A stretch of 64,000 nt of DNA from Streptomyces pacificus (GCF_011766325.1 NZ_BLLG01000005.1:1-64000), one strand, 5' to 3'; counted from the first letter of the stretch, positions 54,138 through 63,068 are shown. Numbers and translations: made by a program. Notes: generated by a model not told the origin, from the sequence alone.

Positions 54138-55079
54138 TCACACCCGGATCCGTGACATCCGGCGGATGAGGAAGAAGCCGACGGCGTACATGCCGAAGGC
54201 GACGACGACCGCGAACTGGCCGGCTACCGAGGCGGTCATCGTGTCCAGGGCACCCGGGCTCATGGCGTTGATCATCAGCAGGAAGCTGAGACCGAGGAGC
54301 GGAACGGCGAGCGCGGTCACCTTCACCTGCGAGAGCAGGGTCGTGACCTCTCGCCGGGTCTCCTTGCGCTCCTCCAGTGTCTCGGTCAGGTTGCGCAGCG
54401 AGCTGACGACCTCGCCGCCCGCCCGATTGGAGAGGACGAGTGTCGTGACGAGGACGACCAGTTCGCGAGAGGGCAGGCGCTCGGCCAGCGCGCCCAGCGC
54501 GTCGTCCAGGCTGTGGCCCAGGGTGAGCTGGTCGGCGACGCGCATGAGTTCCTCTCCGGCCGGGTTGTCGAGTTCCTCGGCGGCCATGGCGAGCGCGGTG
54601 CGCATGGCGAGTCCTGCCTGGGTGGCGTTGGCCAGGACGCGGGTGAGCTCGGGGAGCTGGTTGATGAACGCCTCGGTCCGCTTCGCCCGCTGCCAGTCGA
54701 GATAGGCGTCGCCGCCCCACAGGCCGATGACGGCCGCCAGGATGCCGAAGAACGGTGCGAAGACGGCCCCGACGCTGAAGTAGACGGCGAGCAGCGCGCC
54801 GATCACGTACACGACGTACTCACCGGGGGTGAGGTCCAGCCCGGTCGTGGCTATCTTGCGCTCGATCCGTCTGCCGAGGGCGGTACCGCGCAGCCGACGG
54901 TCGACTCCTCGGAAGCGGCGTCGCCGGCCCGCGGGGAGGGCGGCCTGCCCGGTCTGGGACATCCGGTCGACAAGCGCCTGCCGCTGGGCCTTGCCCGAGG
55001 CGTAGGCATGCACCCCGATGACGCCGAGCAGTCCTGCGAGCAGGGTGACGCCGATGGTCAGGAGGGTGAGATCGGCCAC
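54138..55079 (-). CDS. tadB: Tad platform protein TadB
   Basis: A 313-residue GspF-type inner-membrane platform protein. Helices lie near residues 4-24, 95-120, 265-285 and 290-310. The GspF domain contains RTEAFINQLPELTRVLANAT, QAGLAMRTALAMAAEELDNP, LTLGHSLDDALGALAERLPS and VTTLVLSNRAGGEVVSSLRN. GTG at 55079 with GGAAGG upstream; the frame is open to 55355 but the extra part is Gly/Pro-rich. It and TadC form the platform for the pilus. Confidence 0.93.
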   Translation of the reverse strand: MADLTLLTIGVTLLAGLLGVIGVHAYASGKAQRQALVDRMSQTGQAALPAGRRRRFRGVDRRLRGTALGRRIERKIATTGLDLTPGEYVVYVIGALLAVYFSVGAVFAPFFGILAAVIGLWGGDAYLDWQRAKRTEAFINQLPELTRVLANATQAGLAMRTALAMAAEELDNPAGEELMRVADQLTLGHSLDDALGALAERLPSRELVVLVTTLVLSNRAGGEVVSSLRNLTETLEERKETRREVTTLLSQVKVTALAVPLLGLSFLLMINAMSPGALDTMTASVAGQFAVVVAFGMYAVGFFLIRRMSRIRV

Positions 55080-55454
55080 GGGCTCAACCTTCCGTAGCGG
55101 TCGTGGACGGTACGCGTGTCGTCGCGACGGCAGTCCGTCGCGGCACGCGCCGGGCGGGTTTCGCGGTCTGCGGGACGCGGCGGAGCCGCGCCGGGGCTCC
55201 CGGGTGGACCCGCCCGGGAGCCCCGGCGCGGGACCCGGCCCCGGCCCAGGCCCTGGGCCCGGCCCGACGCAACCGCGCCGACCGGCCCGGGACCCGGTGG
55301 AGCCCCCTGGGACGTCGAAGCCGCTCGGGGCCGGCACTGCGCCGAAGTCCGGCACGGCACCCCGGGCCGTGACGACATCCCGTACGGCACCGAGGCCCTG
55401 TACGACACCCGCCTCGAACCCGGCCGCCCCCGGAGGCCGGGGGGCACATCGGGC
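55080..55454. other. GC-rich gap between tadA and tadB
   Basis: No gene is supported. The left part holds the tadB ribosome-binding site. The middle (55190-55260) has GGGCCC and CCAGGCCC palindrome-like repeats that could fold as hairpins. Remaining sequence is Pro/Arg-coding in all frames. Confidence 0.4.
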
Positions 55455-56795
55455 TCATGCCACGGCCCTGCGGAGCATGAGCTGGTCCTCCGATTCGGCC
55501 ACGCCGTAGGCGGGCGGGATCGGCTCGTTCTTCAGATACAGCCGTTCGGCGACCCGTCGCGGCAGCGGAAGGTACTCGAAGGCGCCGTGGACCTGCCCGT
55601 CGGCGGACATCGGCCGGGCGTCGAACCGGCACACCGTGACGATGCGGTAGTCCTCCCGGCCGTGCGAGTCCAGGACGGCGATCTCGGTGATCCTGCGCGA
55701 TCCGTCGGCGTGCCGGGTGAGCTGGACGATCACGTCGACGGCGCTGTTGATCTGGTCCCTGATCGCCACGAACGGGATCTCCACCTCGGACATCGAGGCC
55801 AGGGTCTGCAGGCGCATCAGCGCGTCCTCGGCGCTGTTGGCGTGGACGGTGGCGAGGGAGCCGTCGTGACCGGTCGACATCGCCTGGAGCATATCGAGGG
55901 TCTCGCCGCCACGGACCTCGCCGACGATGATGCGGTCGGGGCGCATGCGCAGCGAGTTGCGGACCAGATCGCGAATGGTGATGCGGCCCTTGCCCTCGAC
56001 GTTCGGTGGTCGGCTCTCCAGGGTGATCACATGGTTCTGCTGGAGCTGCAGTTCGGCGGAGTCCTCGATGGTGACGATCCGCTCCCCGTCGGGGACGAGC
56101 CCCGACAGGGCGTTGAGCAGGGTGGTCTTGCCCGTGCCCGTGGCGCCGGAGACGATCACGTTGAACTTCGCCCGGACGAGGCCGGAGAGCAGCATCGTCA
56201 TCTGCTCGTCGAGGGAGCCGAGTTCGATCATCTCGCGGAGCGAGAAGGCGCGCGGAAAGCGCCGGATGGTCAGGACGGGGCCGCTGAGCGAGAGCGGCGG
56301 GATGATCACGTTGACGCGTTCGCCACTGGGCAGCCGGGCGTCCACCATCGGGTTCGCCTCGTCGACGCGGCGGTTGACGGTCGAGACGATCCGCTCGATG
56401 GTCTGCATCAGCTGCTCGGTCGAGCTGAACCGCATGGGCAGCAGTTCCAGCCGGCCGCGGCGCTCGACGAAGACCTGCTCGGGCCCGTTCACCATGATCT
56501 CGCTGATGGAGGCGTCTTCGAGCAACGGCTCCAGGATCCCGAGGCCCAGGGCCTCGTCCACGACCCGGCGGATGAGCTGCGAACGCTCGACCGAGGAGAG
56601 CACCGGTCCCTCGCGGCTGATGATGTGGCCGAGCACCCGCTCCAGCCGCGCCCGCCGCTCGGCGGCCTGCAGCGTGGACATCTCCGCGAGGTCGATCTCC
56701 TCCAGGAGCTTGGCGCGGTACGTCCCGACGAGCCGGGCGTCCGAACCGTGGCCGGGGCTCGGGTCGGGACTGCTCATACGCGCCCGGAGGCTCAT
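55455..56795 (-). CDS. tadA: Tad secretion ATPase TadA/CpaF
   Basis: A 446-residue CpaF/TadA ATPase powering pilus assembly. An N-terminal helical domain precedes the core: SISEIMVNGPEQVFVERRGR, RIVSTVNRRVDEANPMVDA, Walker A in VSGATGTGKTTLLNAL (about residues 217-224), Asp box TIEDSAELQLQQNHV, and Walker B DRIIVGEVRGGETLDMLQAM, followed by GHDGSLATVHANSAEDALMR (His box). ATG 56795 follows GAAGGAG. Hexameric ATPases of this type supply energy for polymerising and retracting Flp pili. Confidence 0.96.
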   Translation of the reverse strand: MSLRARMSSPDPSPGHGSDARLVGTYRAKLLEEIDLAEMSTLQAAERRARLERVLGHIISREGPVLSSVERSQLIRRVVDEALGLGILEPLLEDASISEIMVNGPEQVFVERRGRLELLPMRFSSTEQLMQTIERIVSTVNRRVDEANPMVDARLPSGERVNVIIPPLSLSGPVLTIRRFPRAFSLREMIELGSLDEQMTMLLSGLVRAKFNVIVSGATGTGKTTLLNALSGLVPDGERIVTIEDSAELQLQQNHVITLESRPPNVEGKGRITIRDLVRNSLRMRPDRIIVGEVRGGETLDMLQAMSTGHDGSLATVHANSAEDALMRLQTLASMSEVEIPFVAIRDQINSAVDVIVQLTRHADGSRRITEIAVLDSHGREDYRIVTVCRFDARPMSADGQVHGAFEYLPLPRRVAERLYLKNEPIPPAYGVAESEDQLMLRRAVA

Positions 56796-57097
56796 GTGCT
56801 CGACTCCTTCACGAGGTCGACCGGACCCGGCGGGTCCGGAAGGCGGCGGCCGGGTTCAGCAGCCGGTGATCAGCGGACGGCAACAGCGGACGGGAACAGC
56901 GGACGGGGTGCGGCAGGTGTGTTCGGCGAACGGGGTGCGGCGGGCGGCGGCAGCCGTCGCGGTTCGGCGGGCGGCGGCGGGGGCGGCAGCGGGCGCGCGG
57001 GGGGCGGCGGGGGGGGGCAGCGGGCGCGCGGGGGCCAGCGGGGGGCGGCGGGGGGCAGCGGGGAAATCCATCGGTCCAAGCTCCACGGTCGGGGCCC
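56796..57097. repeat. G-rich tract between tadA and tadE
   Basis: From about 56935 to 57065 the + strand has many G-runs (for example GGGGCGGCGGGGGGGGGCAG) interleaved with GCGGGC and GGCGGC, with strong potential for G-quadruplex formation on the + strand. No ORF with coding character is supported. Confidence 0.6.
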
Positions 57098-57517
57098 TCA
57101 GCGGTCGGTGACGGGCATGGTCGCGGATCGGGTGGCCCTGCCGAAGTCCTGGATGCCCGGCACGACGGACGGGATCGAGACACGAGCGGTCATGGTGATC
57201 TCCTCGAATCCCCCGCCACCCGGCGAGATCTCGGTGCCCTTGGCCAGCCAGTCGCTTATCGCCGCCTTTCCCGCTCCCACAGCGTCGCCGTTCTGCATCG
57301 AATACGTACGGGCCGCCGCCCGCGCCGCGGTCCCGGCCTGCTGCACCGCGTACACGGCGATGCCCAGCTGGATCGCGGCGAGCGCGACGAGCAGCAGGAC
57401 CGGGATCCAGCCGAGGTACTCGATCGCGGTCTGCCCCCGGTCACGACGTTCGGGGACGCCCGGTCCGCCGCACCGGGCCCGGTCGGCACCCCTCCTCCGG
57501 AACGTGATCTTCCGCAT
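57098..57517 (-). CDS. tadE: TadE-like minor pseudopilin
   Basis: A 139-residue TadE-type protein. After a basic start (MRKITFRRRGADRAR) comes the prepilin-type sequence DRGQTAIEYLGWIPVLLLVA, with cleavage expected after Gly and Glu at +5. The hydrophobic helix VLLLVALAAIQLGIAVYAVQ and QAGTAARAAARTYSMQNG follow, as in TadE/TadF. The end is a small extracytoplasmic domain (GIQDFGRATRSATMPVTD). ATG 57517 overlaps none of its neighbours and lies 4 bp beyond the previous stop. Confidence 0.85.
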   Translation of the reverse strand: MRKITFRRRGADRARCGGPGVPERRDRGQTAIEYLGWIPVLLLVALAAIQLGIAVYAVQQAGTAARAAARTYSMQNGDAVGAGKAAISDWLAKGTEISPGGGGFEEITMTARVSIPSVVPGIQDFGRATRSATMPVTDR

Positions 57518-57520
57518 GGT

Positions 57521-58177
57521 TCAGTCCTCCCACACGGCGGAGGCCCGCCCGGGTGCGGTGAACGAGAAGTCGACGAGCCCCGGATACAGGACCGGGACGA
57601 CCACGCGCACCTCCGCGTCGTACAGGTCTCCGCCGACGGAGCAGTCGACCTCGGCCTCCCAGGAGTCCGGCAGGTTCCTCCGCGCCGCCGCCTCGCACGC
57701 CTGGGCCCCGCCGCCCTGCCCGGCCGCCGCGCCCGCCCGCGCGCCCTCGTCCGCCGAGTTCCCCGCGAGCGCGAACGCGTACCCGACGAGGGCCGCCTGC
57801 CAGAGCAGCACCAGCGTCGCCAGGATGATCGGCAGCATTCCGGTGAACTCCACCGCGGTCTGCCCGCGATCGTCCCGCACCGGGGTCCGGGTCCGGACGG
57901 CGCGCCCGAGCCCGGCGACAACCTGGACAGCACGGCGCCTGAGGCCCCTGCTCGACCCACCACGGCTCGGCACAGCCCTGCTCGGCCCACCACGGCTCGG
58001 CCCACCACGGCTCGGCACAGCCCGGCGCCGGACAGCCGGCCCGCCCCCCGCGCTCCACCCGCCGGCCGTCCGCCTTCCGACGGTCACCCGGCTCCCGGCG
58101 GCCCCCAGGCCGACGTGAGGCCGGGCGCCGGCCCTCCGGCCGCCGTCCCTCGCCACTCGCATCGCCGCCACTCGCAT
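57521..58177 (-). CDS. Second TadE-like pseudopilin
   Basis: A 218-residue protein (start uncertain). The pseudopilin part is DRGQTAVEFTGMLPIILATL, LVLLWQAALVGYAFALAGNS, ADEGARAGAAAGQGGGAQAC, ending in a domain with DSWEAEVDCSVGGDLYDAEV. Cysteine pair CEAAARR/CSVGG. The N-terminal 95 residues are Arg/Gly/Ser/Pro-rich with repeats such as SRGGPSRGGPSR, unusual for TadE proteins. Start taken at ATG 58177; ATG 58162 is also possible, and a 15-bp repeat ATGCGAGTGGCGGCG links them. Lies 32 bp after the cpaE-like gene and is followed directly by tadE. Confidence 0.75.
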   Translation of the reverse strand: MRVAAMRVARDGGRRAGARPHVGLGAAGSRVTVGRRTAGGWSAGGGPAVRRRAVPSRGGPSRGGPSRAVPSRGGSSRGLRRRAVQVVAGLGRAVRTRTPVRDDRGQTAVEFTGMLPIILATLVLLWQAALVGYAFALAGNSADEGARAGAAAGQGGGAQACEAAARRNLPDSWEAEVDCSVGGDLYDAEVRVVVPVLYPGLVDFSFTAPGRASAVWED

Positions 58178-58209
58178 CGCCGCAACTCGCCCCCTCGGTC
58201 TCCGGGCCC

Positions 58210-59451
58210 TCACGGCCTTCTCCGGATGCCCAGGGCACCCCGGTCGCTCCTCAACCTGCCCTGCTTCCGCGGCGCTTCGCCCTGCTTCACCAGGCCCAGC
58301 TCTCCCGCCAGTCCCCACAGCGCCTGCTTGATGGTGGACTTGGCCTCCAGGTCCTGCATCCGGCCGGCGTCCACGAGCGCCTGCAGTTCCCTGAAGTTGG
58401 CGGGAACCACCGTCCGGGAAACCCTGGTCGCGGTGATCCGCTCGACGAGCGGGGGCTGTATCTCCGTGTTGCGCGTGTACCGGTTGAGGACGGTGACGGT
58501 CTCCTCCGCCTTGCGGATCTGGAGCCGGTCCCAGAGCCTCACCATCCGCTTGGCCGCGCGTACGGCGACCACGTCCGGTGTGGTGACGAGCAGCGTCGTG
58601 TCGGCCATCTCGATCGCCGCCGCGTTCGCGCCGTTCATGCAGCTGCCGCAGTCGAGGACCACGACCTCGTACCGGTTGCGCAGGGCGCTGACGATCTGGC
58701 GCACCGAGCGCTCGGTGACCTCCTCGCCCCGTTCACCCTCCCCGGGGGCGAGCAGCAAACCGATCCCGGTCTCGTGGGCGTAGACCGCGTCCTGCAGGAC
58801 CCGCGGGGAGATGTCCTGGATGCCGGCCAGGTCGACGATCGAGCGCCGGAACTGGACGTCCAGGTAGGAGGCCACGTCGCCCGACTGCAGATCGAGGTCG
58901 CAGAGGGCGACGGTCGTCCCGCCCGCTCGGGCGGCGAGGGCGAGCTGGACGGCGGTGAGCGTGGTACCGACGCCGCCCTTGGCCCCGCTGACCGTGACGA
59001 CGGTGCCACCGGGTCCGGTGAACACCTCTCCGCCGGAGCCCAGATGGCGCCGTACACCGGCGGACCACGCTGCCGCGGCCTGTACCCGCTGGGCCAGCTC
59101 CTCGTAGGACAGGGGCAGACCGACCAGCCCCCGGGCCCCGGAGCCCATCGCTGCCGAGTACAGGACGGGGCTCGCGTCCGCGGTGACCAGGACGACCCCC
59201 ACCGCGGGGAAGCGCAGCGCCACCTCCCGGATCAGTTCGAGGGCGGGCACCGGGCCGATCCGCTCGTGGACCACGACGACCTCGGGGAGTTCGTCGACGG
59301 ATTCCGCGGCCAGCCGTGCCAGGGTGTCGATGAGCGCTGTCGAGTCACCGACCGGCCCTGCCGTCTCCGCTTCCGGGAGCTGGCTGAGCAGGGTGGTGAC
59401 GGACCGGGCGGCGTCGGCGTCGCCGACGGCCGGGAGGATTCTCGTCGTCAT
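58210..59451 (-). CDS. CpaE/TadZ-like ATPase (MinD family)
   Basis: A 413-residue protein with a receiver-like N-terminal domain (TRILPAVGDADAARSVTTLL, ELPEVVVVHERIGPVPALEL, FPAVGVVLVTADASPVLYSA) and a MinD/ParA-type ATPase domain: VSGAKGGVGTTLTAVQLALA (deviant Walker A), TTVALCDLDLQSGDVASYLD, VVVLDCGSCMNGANAAAIEM, DTTLLVTTPDVVAVRAAKRM. In CpaE/TadZ proteins this positions the pilus machinery at a pole. ATG 59451 lies 8 bp after the CpaB stop. Confidence 0.9.
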   Translation of the reverse strand: MTTRILPAVGDADAARSVTTLLSQLPEAETAGPVGDSTALIDTLARLAAESVDELPEVVVVHERIGPVPALELIREVALRFPAVGVVLVTADASPVLYSAAMGSGARGLVGLPLSYEELAQRVQAAAAWSAGVRRHLGSGGEVFTGPGGTVVTVSGAKGGVGTTLTAVQLALAARAGGTTVALCDLDLQSGDVASYLDVQFRRSIVDLAGIQDISPRVLQDAVYAHETGIGLLLAPGEGERGEEVTERSVRQIVSALRNRYEVVVLDCGSCMNGANAAAIEMADTTLLVTTPDVVAVRAAKRMVRLWDRLQIRKAEETVTVLNRYTRNTEIQPPLVERITATRVSRTVVPANFRELQALVDAGRMQDLEAKSTIKQALWGLAGELGLVKQGEAPRKQGRLRSDRGALGIRRRP

Positions 59452-59458
59452 CCGTCTC

Positions 59459-60169
59459 TCACTTGTCGCCTTCGAGGGTGTAGGTACCCTCCCCGGGGCG
59501 CAGCGTGGTCGAACCGCCGTCGGCGATCAGCGCGAGCCGTACGTTCACCGCGAACGACTCTGCGTAGGCGACGCGCTGGGCGTCCTCGGTGGTGAGTGCG
59601 AAGGTGATCGGGACGGCCTCGTGCGGGGCGCGCCGTCGGTCGTTGTCCCCTGGCTCGAGGGCGGTGAGCCGGCCGACGTCGATCACCCGGGCGTTGGGGA
59701 CGATGACGCGGGACTGCGCCTTCGTCCGGCCTTGGTCGTCCGCGGCGAAGGTGGCGTAGATGTTGACGGAGTCGCCGGCCCTGATCTTGCCCGCCACGCC
59801 CGTGGCGGCGTCGATCATGATGGCTATCTCCTGCTCGCCGGGGTCGAGCGCCGGGCGCTCGACGAACATGTCGTCCTGGAGCAGTGAACCCCTCTTGAGC
59901 CGGGTGACGGCCACCTTCCCGTCGACGACCGAGGCATCGGTGACCGCGTTGTCGGAGAGCCAGCGCTCGGGCATGGTGATCTTCTCGAACTGGTCCGGCC
60001 GCAGCGCCTGGTAGGGAGCGACATCGGACTTCACCCGGTATGCGGTGACCTCCGGTCCGACCTTCGCATTCACGTCACTGATCACCGAGAGCACGCCGGC
60101 GAACGCGCCGAGGGCACACAGGACCGAGAGGAGCAGCAGGACGACGCCACGGCGTTGGCGTGCATTCAT
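59459..60169 (-). CDS. cpaB: CpaB-like pilus assembly protein (SAF domain)
   Basis: A 236-residue membrane-anchored protein. The first helix (VVLLLLSVLCALGAFAGVL) is near residues 9-27. SAF-like and RcpC-like domain sequence follows: AYRVKSDVAPYQALRPDQFE, KVAVTRLKRGSLLQDDMFVE, AIMIDAATGVAGKIRAGDSV, NIYATFAADDQGRTKAQSRV. CpaB/RcpC proteins act in pilus export across the envelope in Gram-negatives; the role in a monoderm bacterium is not clear. ATG 60169. Confidence 0.9.
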   Translation of the reverse strand: MNARQRRGVVLLLLSVLCALGAFAGVLSVISDVNAKVGPEVTAYRVKSDVAPYQALRPDQFEKITMPERWLSDNAVTDASVVDGKVAVTRLKRGSLLQDDMFVERPALDPGEQEIAIMIDAATGVAGKIRAGDSVNIYATFAADDQGRTKAQSRVIVPNARVIDVGRLTALEPGDNDRRRAPHEAVPITFALTTEDAQRVAYAESFAVNVRLALIADGGSTTLRPGEGTYTLEGDK

Positions 60170-60301
60170 GAGCGGGGCGACCTCGATGGAAGACGTGGGC
60201 TGACGGGCGGACTGGTTCCTGCGGTGGGGTGCGCATACGGCCGGTACCGCCGGCGCGGCCGGGCCGCCGTCGGTCCGTGCCCACCGCCCCGGCGGCGTGC
60301 A

Positions 60302-61288
60302 TCAGGGCCCCTGGTGCATCGGCGCTCCCCCGCCGTGGGCACCCGGGGAGTGCGGCCGGTTTCCGGCGTGGGAGGCCGGGGACGTCCAGGAACCCGGGGA
60401 CGTCCAGGAGGCGGAAGAGCCCGGGGAGACGGGGGAGCCCGGGGAGCCCGGGGAGACGGGAGGGACCGGTGTGAGCGGGGCGAGGGGCGCCGAGCAGAAA
60501 CCGCAGCGGTCACCGATGAGTTCGATGCCGCACCAGGTGCACACCTCCCGCCGCACCGAGGAGACCAGCTGGTAGACCACGGAGATGTCGGCGAGAAAGG
60601 CGGCGAACTCGACCAGCCGCGACGTGCCCCACCACCGCGGGGAGTCGGCCGGCAGCGCGGTCTCCTCGACTCCGTGGACCCGCCAGCCGGGGGCGAGGTC
60701 CGTATGCACCCAATCCGACTGCAACTGCCCTCGGGCCACCATGAGCCGGGTGGCGAACCGGGGGCCGGCGAGTTCGCCTTGGCCGATTCTGACCAGTTGG
60801 GGGCCGGGGTGGGCCACGACACCGAACTGCGACCCGGGGACCCAGGACTTGGCGTGGGACCTGAGGCCGACCGGGACCCGGTCGAGTCGGGTGACCGAGT
60901 TGAGCAGGGCACCGGCCCAGACGTAGTGGGCCAGCAGCCGAGCCGCGGAGGCGACCACTCCGGCGCTGAAGTCGCAGACGGACAGCTGGCGCAACTGCCT
61001 GGCCAGCACGGACACCCCGAGGGGCGGCAGGTCGAGCTTCAGCAGAGCGATCCGGTCGCTCTCCAGGACGGAGCGGACCGTGTGCAGTCTGCGTTCGTGG
61101 GCGAGGGGGATGGAGGCGGGGTAGAGGGCGACCACATAGCCGTTCCGCTCGACGAGTAACTGCATGTCGGCGAGCGCGGCCTCCAGGGGCTGGGCGTCCG
61201 GCGCGTGCAGCAGCGCCGCGGTGGGCGTGTGGCTGTCCGTCGGCGGCAGCACCAGGTCGGCGCTGGTCACAGCAATCGCGGTCGGCAC
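60302..61288 (-). CDS. Unknown zinc-ribbon protein at the head of the Tad locus
   Basis: A 328-residue protein not recognised as a known family. It begins TAIAVTSADLVLPPTDSHTP, has ALADMQLLVERNGYVVALYP and KLDLPPLGVSVLARQLRQLS in the middle. A probable zinc ribbon follows with REVCTWCGIELIGDRCGFCS (two C-x-x-C pairs). The C-terminal 70 residues are Pro/Ser/Gly repeats (SPGSPGSPVSPGSSASWTSP). No signal peptide. Its place upstream of cpaB in the same direction, separated by 132 bp, suggests a role in the pilus system. ATG 61288 is used. Confidence 0.65.
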   Translation of the reverse strand: MPTAIAVTSADLVLPPTDSHTPTAALLHAPDAQPLEAALADMQLLVERNGYVVALYPASIPLAHERRLHTVRSVLESDRIALLKLDLPPLGVSVLARQLRQLSVCDFSAGVVASAARLLAHYVWAGALLNSVTRLDRVPVGLRSHAKSWVPGSQFGVVAHPGPQLVRIGQGELAGPRFATRLMVARGQLQSDWVHTDLAPGWRVHGVEETALPADSPRWWGTSRLVEFAAFLADISVVYQLVSSVRREVCTWCGIELIGDRCGFCSAPLAPLTPVPPVSPGSPGSPVSPGSSASWTSPGSWTSPASHAGNRPHSPGAHGGGAPMHQGP

Positions 61289-61581
61289 GCTGATTCCCCG
61301 TTCGGCTCCGGCCGCCGCAGCGGCGGCGGCCGCAGATCCCCTGCTCTTCGTGCTCCCCCTGCGTCAGCACTTTATCCGTCCGGCAGGTTGGGGGAACAGC
61401 TTTCGGAAGCCGGTAACCCGGCCGTCGCGGAATATGCACCGGCCAAAGCGGACGAAGCCGCCAGAGGTTAACTCCCGTATCAGAGAATTTATTTGATCAG
61501 TCGGGCCGGGGGGACGGTTCCATCGGGCAATCCCGCCGGCCGGTGCGATCGGGTCTACCCCGCCGGCCCGCCGGTCCCACC

Positions 61582-61745
61582 GGCCCGGTTCCGCTGCTCC
61601 GCCTACCCCGCCGGCCCGGTTCCGCTGCTCCGCCTGCCCCGTCGGCCCGGTTCCGCCGATGCCGCCCGGCGGATTCCCTCGGCCCCGCTCGAGCGGGGCC
61701 GATTCCGTCCAGACTGATTGCGTCCAGACTGATTCCGTCCAGACT
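61582..61745. repeat. 31-bp and 15-bp tandem repeats
   Basis: A 31-bp unit beginning GGCCCGGTTCCGCTGCTCCG occurs two and a half times at 61582, 61613 and 61644. Further right, a 15-bp unit GATTCCGTCCAGACT occurs three times from 61701. The whole gap 61289-61790 contains no supported gene. Confidence 0.9.
61681..61700. terminator. 20-bp perfect palindrome after the Nramp gene
   Basis: GGCCCCGCTC followed by GAGCGGGGCC is exactly self-complementary, 91 bp beyond the stop codon of the leftward Nramp-type gene. A likely terminator; direction uncertain. Confidence 0.5.
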
Positions 61746-61790
61746 GAACGCGGCATGCCGGCGCCCCGCTCCGGCCGTCGTGACAGGCGC

Positions 61791-63068
61791 TCACCAGGGG
61801 AGTTCACGTACCTGCTGCGCGCACAGCACGATGAACAGCAGCCCCGCCACGCCCAGCATGCCGTTGCTCAGCGGCCCGTTGCGCCACTCCCTGGGGACGC
61901 GCTCCGAGTTGAGCAACCAGACCAGGGTCAGCGCCAGGAACGGCATGAAGAAGGCGCCGATCACTCCGTAGGCGATGATCAGGCCGAAGGGCCGGTCGAG
62001 GAAGAGCAGCGAGATCGGCGGGAAGGTGAGCCACAGCAGGTAGCCGCGGAACGCCCGGGACCTTTCCCGCGGGGTCCCCGCCGGCGCCAGTGACGGGCGG
62101 TAGCGGGCGACGAAGTCGGCGAACAGCAGGCTGACGCCGTGCCAGACGCCGATCAGCGAGGTGAAGGAGGTGGCGAGGAAGCCGACGAGGAAGAGTTTCG
62201 CCGTGACGGCGCCGTAGCGGTCCGCCAGGATCGCGCCGAGGTCGAGCAGGCCCTTGTCGCCCTTGGCGATCGCGACCCCGGAGGCGTGCAGCAGCTCTGC
62301 GCCGACGAAGAGCATCGCGACCACGAAGACGCCGGTGGTGAGGTAGGCGACGCGGTTGTCGAGCCGCATGACCTTCATCCAGCCGACGTCCTTCCAGCCC
62401 TTGGCGTTGACCCAGTACCCGTACGCGGCGAGCGTGATGGTGCCGCCCACGCCGCCGATCAGGCCGAGCGTGTAGAGGAGGGAGCCTTCCGGGAGGACCG
62501 GCACGAGGCCGGCGAGCGCGTCGCCGAGGTTCGGTGCGACGCGCACGGCCAGATAGACGGTGATCGCGAACATCACGCCGACCATGACCGTCATGACCTT
62601 CTCGAACACGGCGTACCGGTTGAGCCAGACGAAGGCGAGCCCGGCCAGCCCGCAGAGGACGCCCCACCACTTGAGGTCCATCACGCCCGGGAACAGCGCG
62701 TCGAGCGGCAGCGCGCTGGAGGACATCGCCGCCGCCCCGTAGACGAAGCCCCAGACGGTCACGTACCCGATGAAGTAGAACGTGGTCCACCGGCCGAGGC
62801 TGCGCCAGCCGTCGAAGAGGGTGCGGCCGGTGGCGAGGTGCCAGCGTCCCGCCGCTTCGGCCAGTGAGATCTTCACCAGGCAGCCGATGACCGCCGCCCA
62901 CAGCAGCGTGTAGCCGTATCTGCCGCCCGCGATCAGAGTCGCGACCAGGTCACCCGCGCCGACGCCGGTCGCGGCGACGACGATGCCGGGGCCGATGTGC
63001 CGCCAGCCGGCCTTGCGCGTCACCGGGCCCGCCGTCCGGCCCGCCGGCTCCTCCACCGTGTCTGCCAT
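61791..63068 (-). CDS. Nramp-family divalent metal transporter-like protein
   Basis: A 425-residue membrane protein with about eleven helices. Typical Nramp-fold parts: [20 protein letters not shown] (TM1, where metal transporters have D-P-G-N; here the position is T-G-V-G-A-G-D), [40 protein letters not shown] and [20 protein letters not shown]. The D-P-G-N metal ligands are not present in the usual form, so metal specificity is doubtful and the substrate could be different. ATG 63068 has AAGGCAGGA upstream; the frame is open to 63638 but overlaps the divergent gene's region. Confidence 0.85.
   Translation of the reverse strand: MADTVEEPAGRTAGPVTRKAGWRHIGPGIVVAATGVGAGDLVATLIAGGRYGYTLLWAAVIGCLVKISLAEAAGRWHLATGRTLFDGWRSLGRWTTFYFIGYVTVWGFVYGAAAMSSSALPLDALFPGVMDLKWWGVLCGLAGLAFVWLNRYAVFEKVMTVMVGVMFAITVYLAVRVAPNLGDALAGLVPVLPEGSLLYTLGLIGGVGGTITLAAYGYWVNAKGWKDVGWMKVMRLDNRVAYLTTGVFVVAMLFVGAELLHASGVAIAKGDKGLLDLGAILADRYGAVTAKLFLVGFLATSFTSLIGVWHGVSLLFADFVARYRPSLAPAGTPRERSRAFRGYLLWLTFPPISLLFLDRPFGLIIAYGVIGAFFMPFLALTLVWLLNSERVPREWRNGPLSNGMLGVAGLLFIVLCAQQVRELPW

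Noticed and set aside
53878-54720. Repeat-containing minus-strand ORF reading G-I-G-E-A-G-V-R-A-T repeats
   Set aside because: It overlaps tadB in another frame and the repeats come from low-complexity DNA; no start or motif supports it.
55116-58118. 1000-codon open frame on the plus strand
   Set aside because: Antisense to tadA, the TadE genes and their gaps; composition is Arg/Pro/Gly-rich and without motifs.
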